37,236 nt of DNA. It comes from DAOMNO01 sp035443885 (GTDB taxonomy: Bacteria; Planctomycetota; Phycisphaerae; Phycisphaerales; SM1A02). The translations under genes and the position numbers were made by a program. The stretch covers positions 1 to 37,236 of the forward strand of contig DAOMNO010000022.1 of NCBI GenBank assembly GCA_035443885.1, written 5' to 3'. Below, piece after piece: positions 30,925-37,236 of the stretch (position 1 is its first letter; every line of letters begins with the position of its first letter). The notes under the pieces were generated by a model. That model was not told the origin of the DNA. It ran no database searches and saw only the letters and a list, made by a program, of their open reading frames with translations.

Positions 30925-32919
30925 ATGAGCACAGGCACCGATCACACGCAGGCCGCCGCAGCGCGGGCCGATGCTGGCAGAAAGAAGACCAACAAGCCCA
31001 AGCCGCCGATGCCCGTGGCCCGCACCATCGGCCCCGTGTCCGATCTGGAACGGCATCTCCCCTCGGAATGGTGGCGCACGCTCTTCAACTCCATCTATCT
31101 CAAGACCGACGCCGATGTTGTGGAGAACGACACCAATACGGTTCGCGAGATAGACCTGCTTGTGAAGGCGGCGGGGCTTGAGATGAACGACCGCATTCTC
31201 GACCTCTGCTGTGGGCAGGGCCGCCATGCGCTGGAGCTGGCTCGGCGTGGATTCAAGAATGTTACCGGCGTGGATCGTTCGCGCTATCTCGTGCGGCTCG
31301 CACGCAAGCGGGCGAAATCGCGCAATCTGCCCGTGAGTTTCCATGAGGGCGACGCCCGAAAATTCCGCCTGCCGGAAAGCTCATTTCAATGTGTCGCGCT
31401 GATGGGCAACTCCTTCGGCTATTTCGATCGCGAAGAAGACGACCTCGCGGTGCTCGCTGCCGTCAAGCGCGTATTGCGCTCCGGCGGCACCGTCGCGCTC
31501 GACCTGACCGACGGCCAGTGGATGCGCGATCATTTTGAAAAGCGATCGTGGGAGTGGATCGACGAACAGCACTTCGTGTGCAGGGAACGCTCGCTCACGG
31601 CGGATAAATCGCGATTGGTCTCACGAGAAGTCGTCGTGCACGCGGAGCGGGGCGTGATTGCAGACCAGTTCTACGCGGAGCGTCTCTATTCGCGCGAGCA
31701 GATTCACGACCTGCTCGCCCGCGCGGGGTTCACCCTCATTCGCGATCACGGTTCGCTCATTGCAGATTCCGATCGCAATCAAGACCTCGGCATGATGTCC
31801 AACCGCATCTTCACGACGGCGCAGGCTCCCACGAAGCCCACGCCGCCGAAGAAACGCGGTCCGCTCTTCCCGGAAGTGACGGTCCTCATGGGCGATCCCT
31901 CGTTGCCGGACACGGTGAAGCGAGGCGGCCAGTTCAACCCGGAAGACATGGACACGATCGACCGCCTGAAGAAGGCGCTCGCGGAACTTGAAGGCTACAC
32001 CTTCCGTTATCTCAACGATCACGCCACATTACTGGCGGAGCTGCGCGAGAATCCGCCGCAGTTCGTGCTGAATCTCTGCGATGAAGGTTTCAACAACGAC
32101 GCCTTCCTTGAGCTGCACGTGCCCGCGATTCTTGAGCTGCGCAAGATTCCGTATTCAGGTGGCGGGCCAGCATGCCTCGGTCTGTGCTACAACAAGAATC
32201 TCGTGCGAGCGATCGCTGCGTCGATCGACGTGCCCGTGCCGCTCGAAACATACTTCGGTCCGGACGATCAGGCGGCAACGCTGCCCTCTGCATTCCCCGC
32301 GCTGGTGAAGCCGAACTTCGGCGATTCGAGCATCGGCATCACGAAGAACGCGGTCGTGCATTCGCCGCAGGAACTGGTGTCGTATCTAGAAGAGTTGCGC
32401 TCGCAATTGCCCGGCTGCCCGGTGCTGGTGCAGGAGTTCCTTTCCGGCACGGAATACAGCGTGGGCATTGTGGGCAATCCCGGCCAGCGCGTTCAGGCTC
32501 TGCCGCTGCTGGAAGTGGATTACTCCGGCCTTGACCCCGACCTGCCGCGCATTCTGGGCTATGAGTCAAAGTGGATTCCTGATTCGCCTTACTGGAGCCA
32601 GATCAAGTATCACGAAGCAAATCTGGATGAAGATACGCGCCGGCGGCTGGTCGATCACTCCATCGCGCTCTTTGAGCGGCTGGGGTGCAGAGATTACGCG
32701 AGGTTCGACTATCGCGCGGATGCCAACGGCGAAATCAAACTGCTGGAAGCGAATCCCAACCCCGGCTGGTGCTGGGACGGCAAGCTGAACTTCATGGCGG
32801 AGTTCGCAGGCTATCGCTACGCCGATCTGCTTCGCATGATTATCGAAGCGGCGCAGGAGCGCCTCGCAGCGGACATGCTGCTGCGCAGCGTAACCAGCGG
32901 CGCAGCGGTGACCGCGTAG
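30925..32919 (+). CDS. Fusion of SAM methyltransferase and D-Ala-D-Ala ligase-like ATP-grasp
   Basis: A 664-residue two-domain enzyme. The ATG follows GAAGGAG. Residues 1-35 are a basic, Pro-rich tail. Residues about 60-295 are a class I methyltransferase: ILDLCCGQGRHALELA (D93), VTGVDRS (D117), and a motif near VALMGNSFGYF. From about residue 313 the sequence follows D-Ala-D-Ala ligases: VTVLMGDPS, LNLCDEGFNNDAFLELHVPAILE-type block, IPYSGGG, the ATP-binding Lys462 in LVKPNFGDSSIG, QEFLSGTEYSVGI, and the Mg ligands D595 (RFDYR), E608 and N610 (LLEANPNPG). All ATP-grasp catalytic residues appear present. It presumably joins a carboxylate to an amine and methylates the product or a partner. 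Substrates are unknown. Confidence 0.85.
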   Translation: MSTGTDHTQAAAARADAGRKKTNKPKPPMPVARTIGPVSDLERHLPSEWWRTLFNSIYLKTDADVVENDTNTVREIDLLVKAAGLEMNDRILDLCCGQGRHALELARRGFKNVTGVDRSRYLVRLARKRAKSRNLPVSFHEGDARKFRLPESSFQCVALMGNSFGYFDREEDDLAVLAAVKRVLRSGGTVALDLTDGQWMRDHFEKRSWEWIDEQHFVCRERSLTADKSRLVSREVVVHAERGVIADQFYAERLYSREQIHDLLARAGFTLIRDHGSLIADSDRNQDLGMMSNRIFTTAQAPTKPTPPKKRGPLFPEVTVLMGDPSLPDTVKRGGQFNPEDMDTIDRLKKALAELEGYTFRYLNDHATLLAELRENPPQFVLNLCDEGFNNDAFLELHVPAILELRKIPYSGGGPACLGLCYNKNLVRAIAASIDVPVPLETYFGPDDQAATLPSAFPALVKPNFGDSSIGITKNAVVHSPQELVSYLEELRSQLPGCPVLVQEFLSGTEYSVGIVGNPGQRVQALPLLEVDYSGLDPDLPRILGYESKWIPDSPYWSQIKYHEANLDEDTRRRLVDHSIALFERLGCRDYARFDYRADANGEIKLLEANPNPGWCWDGKLNFMAEFAGYRYADLLRMIIEAAQERLAADMLLRSVTSGAAVTA

Positions 32920-32936
32920 AGGTGAACGGCGCTGAG

Positions 32937-32961
32937 AAGTGAGTGCTCGGCGATATCACTT
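32937..32961. other. Short inverted repeat between convergent genes
   Basis: AAGTGA (32937-32942) and TCACTT (32956-32961) lie between the fusion gene and hisS. There is no T-tract. It is a weak candidate for a bidirectional terminator. Confidence 0.25.
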
Positions 32962-34322
32962 CAGCCGCGCAGCGTGTCTTCAAGTGAATCGAGCGCCACG
33001 ACAGTCTGTTCGCCGCCATCAAGGTTCTTCACCGCGACAGCGTTCTCCTTGAGTTCATCACCAAGAATGACGGCGTAACGCGCCCTGCATTTGCCTGCTT
33101 CGCCCAGCAGCTTGCCCACGTTGCGGGTGGCTCGGTACGAATGCCGCACGTGGAACCCCGCGCGGCGGAGACGCGAGACAAGAACGGGCAGCTGCGCCGC
33201 GGCGTCGTCGTTCGCTGCAATGACGAACGCATGAGGCCGCTGCGTCGCCATCACGACTTCATCTGGCAGCAGGCCTTTCTCGTGCAGCAGGATGCCGAGC
33301 ACGACATCACCCATGCCGAACCCGCACGCGGGAAGCGAAGGCCCGCCGAAGGACTCGATCAGCCTGTCGTAACGACCGCCGCCCGCAACGGCGCGCTCGC
33401 CTTCGGCGATGATTTCAAAGACGGTGCCGGTGTAGTAGGCGAGGCCGCGGACGATGGAGAGATCGAACTCGCACCACTGTAAAACGTCTCCCTCATTGAG
33501 CGCATCAACCAGAAGCAGCAACTGCTGTATGTCTGCGCTTGAGAATTCGGTGCGCGATGGCGGCGCTCCCTGCTCACGTGCTGCCATGAAACCATTGATC
33601 ACGCTGCTTGATTCCGCAGCAAGATCGTCAAAGGCAGTCATCCGAAAGCCCATGGCTTCAGCCTGAGCATTCAACTCGCCTTCTTTAATCTTGCCTCGTT
33701 TGTCCAACAGCGCAAGAGCGCGATCAGCGGCAGTCGGATCAAGCCCACACGCTGCGAACATGGAGAGAACAAGCCCGCGATGGCTGATCTTGACGGTTAC
33801 ATCGCGAGAAGGCAACCCCAGCTTCTCTAGCGCACCCACCGCGACTGCGATCACTTCTGCATCGGCTTTCGCAGCGTCCACTTCACCACCGATGAAATCC
33901 ACATTCCACTGATAAAACTCGCGCAGCCTGCCGCGTTGCGGCCGCTCTGCGCGGAAGTGGCTCGGAATCGCAAACCACTTGATCGGCTTGGGTAGCTCCG
34001 CAGCCTTCGCAGCGACCATGCGGGCCAGCGTGGGTGTGAACTCCGGTCGGAGTGCGAACGGCGCATCGCTACCCGCGCGGATTTTCGCTAGCTCCTCTTC
34101 ATCTTTGCCGCTGAAGGTCTGAAAGATTTCCGACACGATGCCGGGGCCGCTTTTGTGGGTATAGAGATCGAGGTGCTCGAAGGTGGGGCCGTCCACTTCT
34201 TCAAAGCCATGATTGATCGAGACTTCCCGCCAGACGCCCTCGATATAGCGGCGCACGGCCATATCAGCGGGGTAGAAGTCGCGCATGCCCTTTGGAGGCT
34301 GAAATCGCTCTTTGGAAGCCAT
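32961..34322 (-). CDS. hisS: Histidyl-tRNA synthetase
   Basis: A 453-residue class II synthetase that charges tRNA-His. It starts MASKERFQPPKGMRDFYPADM, with motif 1 nearby, motif 2 as FRAERPQRGRLREFYQWNVDFIG, the histidine-specific block RGLAYYTGTVFEI, motif 3 around GGGRYDRLIESFGG and LPACGFGMGDVVLGI, and a C-terminal anticodon-binding domain (HAFVIAANDDAAAQLPVLVSRLRRAGF, YAVILGDELKENAVAVKNL). It is slightly longer than E. coli HisRS (424). The ATG at 34322 is chosen because conserved sequence begins there; an in-frame start ten codons upstream is possible. Confidence 0.95.
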   Translation of the reverse strand: MASKERFQPPKGMRDFYPADMAVRRYIEGVWREVSINHGFEEVDGPTFEHLDLYTHKSGPGIVSEIFQTFSGKDEEELAKIRAGSDAPFALRPEFTPTLARMVAAKAAELPKPIKWFAIPSHFRAERPQRGRLREFYQWNVDFIGGEVDAAKADAEVIAVAVGALEKLGLPSRDVTVKISHRGLVLSMFAACGLDPTAADRALALLDKRGKIKEGELNAQAEAMGFRMTAFDDLAAESSSVINGFMAAREQGAPPSRTEFSSADIQQLLLLVDALNEGDVLQWCEFDLSIVRGLAYYTGTVFEIIAEGERAVAGGGRYDRLIESFGGPSLPACGFGMGDVVLGILLHEKGLLPDEVVMATQRPHAFVIAANDDAAAQLPVLVSRLRRAGFHVRHSYRATRNVGKLLGEAGKCRARYAVILGDELKENAVAVKNLDGGEQTVVALDSLEDTLRG

Positions 34323-34478
34323 GCGGGCAGTGTAGCCGTCCGCAGCGGGCATCGCCCGGCGGGTTTCTTTCTGGAAGAAAATGTGAGATTCTGACAGCCC
34401 GATCTGCGGATCGCATCGAATAGATGGGGTGCCCTCTGATCGAGGGCCAAGCGGTTCGGAACGAACTGGAGAGTCGGC

Positions 34479-36095
34479 ATGAGCACGCTTCGCCGCGGTC
34501 GGTTACTGCACGCACCCACTTGGCGCATTCGTTCGGCTTGGCGCATTCCGTTGATCCTCATTGCGGCGTCTGCATCGGCGGTGGCGGCTCTCCCCGCCGC
34601 CGACGCAGCGCCATGGGATGCCGACGTCTTCGCATCCATCGCGCATCACCCGCCACGGCATCCCGGTAAGCACCCTTCAAACTGTTCCGGCGGGCATGTG
34701 AGTCCCATCTACTACCACATGCGCGGCCGCGAGACGTTCGATGACCCCGACCTGCCCGAAGCGCTGTTGCACCGCTTCATGGAACTGCACACCAGCATGG
34801 ATTATCTCCGTGCGACGGAAGTCGCTATGCGCCTTGCCGACCTGCTGCCTGAAAATCCGATCGTTCACTACAACCTGGCTTGCTCACTCGCGCGGCTCAA
34901 TCGGCTGGATGAATCGCTTGATGCGCTGGAGCGAGCCGTCGAGCGCGGCTGGCGACGCCTGGCGCACACGCGAATCGACACGGATCTGCAACCCGTCCGG
35001 TGGATGCCTCGCTACCGTGCAATCGTGCAGCGCATGGCGGACCTGATTGAGTCCGAGCGCATCCGCCCAGAGCCGCTTCGCACCGATCACTGGCTGACGG
35101 TGGTGATGGACATCGCCACGCAGACACCCGTGATGCTCGACCGCTATCAGGTGCCGGGCGCTTCAGTCGCGCTGATTCGCAACGGCAAGATGGTGTGGTC
35201 CGGCGCGTTCGGCGTGCGCGAACGCTTTGCGGTATGCCCTTCGAGTGAAGGCCCGCCCGCGCTGCGCGAAGATGATTTGATCCCTGTGCGCGGTCCGCTG
35301 CATCTGCTGGCTGCCATGGGCGTGCTGCAGGACCACGTGCGAGGCCGCGCACGACTGGCGGAACTCTTCCGCCACGCAGAAGGCGACCGATCGCGCGTGC
35401 GCCATGCAGCGCGCCCGCTACCACCTGTCCGCGCGACGCTCTCCTCCGCGTCGCCGCTGGATGGGTCATCCGCATCTTCGCGAGTCGCTCGCGGCGGTGA
35501 GAGTTCGCACAGTATGGATCGCATTGCAACACCGGCCCCGCGCCAAGGCGAAGCGCAGGTGTATACATCGCTGCGGATGGCGTCGGAGCGGGCGATGGGC
35601 CGGCCATTCGCGGATTTCTGCCGCGAGCATGCTTTTGAGCCGACGGGCATGTCGCACACGACGTTTCAGCCGAATGAGATGAGTCAGCGAGCAGTTTCGC
35701 CGGGTCATACGCGATTAGGCACGCCTCGCCACATGCCCGCTTCACAGCGCGGCGAAATCGCATACACGACCGCGTCGGACCTCGGCCTGCTTCTTGAAGC
35801 AGTCATCGCAGCGCAGCGAGCGGGCGACATTGATGACGGTGGCCCGGCACTCGATCGCGGTGCGAGAAGGCTCAGCCTGCTCGCCGCCATGGGCGCGCCG
35901 CCCAGTGGCTTTGCGCTCAGCGCATCATCCGGTCCGGCGGGGCTGCGATTGGAAGTCGCAGAACAGAGCGGCGGAACCGGCTGCCTGATGCGCTGGTACC
36001 CCGAAACGGGCGATGGGATCGTGATTCTTTATAACGGCGAGACCGGCGAGGAAGCCGCCGCCCGGATCGCGCACCTCGCGCTCGGCGGGCCGTGA
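34479..36095 (+). CDS. Exported TPR plus beta-lactamase-fold protein, catalytic motifs lost
   Basis: A 538-residue exported protein. A signal or anchor helix lies at about 22-43 (RIPLILIAASASAVAALPAADA). Residues about 105-165 hold a TPR pair (AMRLADLLPENPIVHYNLACSLARLNRLDESLDALERAVERGW). From about residue 205 it follows class C beta-lactamase/serine hydrolase proteins (QVPGASVALIRNGKMVWSGAFGVRE; MGRPFADFCREHAFEPTGMSHTTF). The catalytic S-x-x-K is G272-P-L-H, the Y-x-N is Y362-T-S, and the H-x-G is G499-T-G. A Ser/Arg-rich stretch (about 300-350) replaces part of the fold. It is most likely a pseudoenzyme, perhaps peptidoglycan- or peptide-binding. Confidence 0.75.
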   Translation: MSTLRRGRLLHAPTWRIRSAWRIPLILIAASASAVAALPAADAAPWDADVFASIAHHPPRHPGKHPSNCSGGHVSPIYYHMRGRETFDDPDLPEALLHRFMELHTSMDYLRATEVAMRLADLLPENPIVHYNLACSLARLNRLDESLDALERAVERGWRRLAHTRIDTDLQPVRWMPRYRAIVQRMADLIESERIRPEPLRTDHWLTVVMDIATQTPVMLDRYQVPGASVALIRNGKMVWSGAFGVRERFAVCPSSEGPPALREDDLIPVRGPLHLLAAMGVLQDHVRGRARLAELFRHAEGDRSRVRHAARPLPPVRATLSSASPLDGSSASSRVARGGESSHSMDRIATPAPRQGEAQVYTSLRMASERAMGRPFADFCREHAFEPTGMSHTTFQPNEMSQRAVSPGHTRLGTPRHMPASQRGEIAYTTASDLGLLLEAVIAAQRAGDIDDGGPALDRGARRLSLLAAMGAPPSGFALSASSGPAGLRLEVAEQSGGTGCLMRWYPETGDGIVILYNGETGEEAAARIAHLALGGP

Positions 36096-36138
36096 GATTG
36101 AATTCTCGCGCGATCAAGAGGAGATAGGCAAGAGTGCG

Positions 36139-36169
36139 ATGACCGGCACCTATCCTACGCGCCGGTCAT
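36139..36169. terminator. Hairpin between convergent genes
   Basis: ATGACCGGC (36139-36147) and GCCGGTCAT (36161-36169) are perfect arms around a 13-nt loop. The right arm contains the stop codon of the minus-strand gene. No T-tract, but the position between convergent genes suits a bidirectional terminator. Confidence 0.5.
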
Positions 36170-36723
36170 GCTTGCCTGCGCGATCTCGCGCGGAACGCAG
36201 CAAGCGCGAACACCCCCAGCGCGCCGGGTGCGGGGACGCCGAAGAAGAGGTCGTCGTAGAAGACGAGATTGGTTGTGTAGCGGAAGAGGTAGACTTCATC
36301 GAATGGTGTGTCAGAGATAAGCCCGGCAAAGGGAGTTGGTCCAGGAGAACCAAAGAACTCACTACTTGTGTAGATGAGTGTGCCCTGATAGTAAAGATTA
36401 AAGACGATGGTCCCGGGGAAATCCACCGCAAACCACTTCTGTGGCGTGTCGAAGAGGATGCGCGAGCCGGGAATACCCACGACACCTTGGCCATCGTTCG
36501 GCATTGACTGGGAATGATGCGTCTGTGTACCAAGAGCGAACGTGATTCCGAATTCCTGATGATATTGAGTAGTAATCGGAAGGCCGTTTGGCCAACCCGT
36601 AAAATCAATCGTATTGAACGAAGGGACCGCGTTCTGCCACGCCTGTTTGTTGGTGAATTCAATCACATCGGCGTGGATTGACGTGGCGAGCACAAGAGTG
36701 ACCGTGATAATGATGAATCGCAT
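36166..36723 (-). CDS. Secreted protein with VPAPGAL-type PEP-CTERM-like tail
   Basis: A 185-residue exported protein. AGGAG precedes the ATG at 36723. The signal peptide is MRFIIITVTLVLATSIHA. The mature domain is rich in Phe, Thr and Gly (TIDFTGWPNGLP, YHQEFGITFALGTQTHH, VVGIPGSRILFDTPQKWFAVDFPG) and looks beta-sandwich-like. It ends with VPAPGALGVFALAAF then RARSRRQA: motif, hydrophobic helix and basic cluster of the PEP-CTERM class. Codon use is visibly less GC-rich than in its neighbours. Function unknown; surface attachment or processing by an exosortase-like system is inferred. Confidence 0.8.
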   Translation of the reverse strand: MRFIIITVTLVLATSIHADVIEFTNKQAWQNAVPSFNTIDFTGWPNGLPITTQYHQEFGITFALGTQTHHSQSMPNDGQGVVGIPGSRILFDTPQKWFAVDFPGTIVFNLYYQGTLIYTSSEFFGSPGPTPFAGLISDTPFDEVYLFRYTTNLVFYDDLFFGVPAPGALGVFALAAFRARSRRQA

Positions 36724-36783
36724 ATAAGAACTCCTGTAGAAAGCGGGCGCCACGCCTTTCGGCGCAGCGCTCCATGAATCACA

Positions 36784-37236
36784 TCAGTGAGCGAACGGAT
36801 CGGGGTTTGGACAGACCGGACAATTCTTGCACTGGGTGATGCGGTTATTGAACCAGCACGTCCAGCGTGCCTTGGCACGCTCATCTGTGCCTGCCATCAC
36901 GTTGTAATAATCCTGCCAGTTTTGCCAGGTCAGGCCAGCCTCATCCAGATGCTGGCTCAGCGTCAGTACCTGCACGTCCATGCCCGGACAGGGCCCCCAT
37001 GCGGCGAGCAGGAATAGGAGATCAAGAACATCCACGACATCCTCCGGGGGGTTGTCGCCTGTTCCTCGCAAGTCAGGTGAGAAGCACGCGCTGCCTGAGT
37101 ATGTGCCCCAGTTCCCCAGCAGGATGAGCAAGCCCTGCACATCCACCCGAAAGTCGCCGTTGAGGTCCGCGCGGCAGTAGGACTCCGGATACATCAGGAA
37201 CGCGCGATGGACGGTCCTACGGCCAAGCTGAATCTG
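36784..37236 (-). CDS. C-terminal part of a dockerin-like protein (5' end beyond window)
   Basis: The frame has no stop up to the window edge, so only the last 150 residues are seen. Two dockerin-like segments are present: CRADLNGDFRVDVQGLLILLGNWG and, after a 22-residue spacer with a Cys, DVVDVLDLLFLLAAWGPC. Unlike the nuclease at 7800, the repeats are followed by a 65-residue tail (VLTLSQHLDEAGLTWQNWQDYYNVM...) ending in a Cys cluster, CKNCPVCPNPDPFAH. The second repeat lacks the first Asp-rich half of the loop. The main domain of the protein is outside the window. Exported location is inferred from the repeats and Cys content. Confidence 0.7.
   Translation of the reverse strand, partial: QIQLGRRTVHRAFLMYPESYCRADLNGDFRVDVQGLLILLGNWGTYSGSACFSPDLRGTGDNPPEDVVDVLDLLFLLAAWGPCPGMDVQVLTLSQHLDEAGLTWQNWQDYYNVMAGTDERAKARWTCWFNNRITQCKNCPVCPNPDPFAH

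Overview
The window looks like ordinary chromosome from a GC-rich planctomycete, most likely of the class Phycisphaerae. The evidence is indirect: dockerin-like C-terminal repeats of the form DxNxSGxVDVQDLLILLGxWG, two secreted proteins ending in PEP-CTERM-like tails (IPSPAAM...RRRR and VPAPGAL...RRQ), many GTG starts, a futalosine-pathway menaquinone gene, and several conserved-looking hypotheticals with TPR-like or pseudo-receiver architecture. I cannot name a genus. No tRNA, rRNA, CRISPR array, transposase or phage gene was found, so this is not an obvious genomic island.

Layout. 1-2.4 kb: a minus-strand hypothetical and a plus-strand secreted protein share a compact divergent promoter with stacked GTTC/GAAC half-sites. 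2.4-5.9 kb: an acyl-CoA thioesterase, then minus-strand holB, a DUF721/DciA gene and a small membrane protein, and an anchored hypothetical. 5.9-9.7 kb: an MmgE/PrpD dehydratase and a secreted DNase I-fold phosphodiesterase carrying two dockerin-like repeats. 9.7-13.2 kb: an anchored coiled-coil protein, tilS, a receiver-like protein and a YcaQ-type DNA glycosylase. 13.1-15.7 kb: a four-gene minus-strand cluster (three unknowns and a degenerate nuclease). 15.9-18 kb: low-molecular-weight phosphatase, rpiB and a YdjM-type membrane protein. 18.3-24.7 kb: ileS, a DUF2470/PPOX-like protein, a D-2-hydroxyacid dehydrogenase, an M24 aminopeptidase and futalosine hydrolase, in a tight same-strand run. 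24.7-28.7 kb: an unknown gene divergent from dnaK, then a 3-hydroxyacyl-CoA dehydrogenase. 28.7-30.8 kb: plsC, ruvA and a flavin reductase-like gene on the minus strand. 30.9-36.1 kb: a methyltransferase/ATP-grasp fusion, hisS, and a TPR plus beta-lactamase-fold pseudoenzyme. 36.2 kb to the end: a PEP-CTERM-like secreted protein and the 3' part of another dockerin-like protein running off the window.

Most genes are housekeeping: translation (ileS, hisS, tilS), replication and repair (holB, dciA-like, ruvA, YcaQ-like), protein folding (dnaK), lipid and acyl-CoA metabolism (thioesterase, hbd-like, plsC) and menaquinone salvage (mqnB).

The most interesting signals are: (i) a 28-nt palindrome inserted in frame in ileS whose close relative forms the dnaK terminator; (ii) an AAATCTC heptamer array in frame in the same ileS, and an octamer array just upstream of it; (iii) the methyltransferase/ATP-grasp fusion; (iv) a beta-lactamase-fold protein with all three catalytic motifs replaced; (v) two unlinked promoters with the same TTGACA-N17-CATACT core followed by helically phased GAACA half-sites. 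None amounts to a proven new system; the fusion enzyme and the palindrome family are the best leads.
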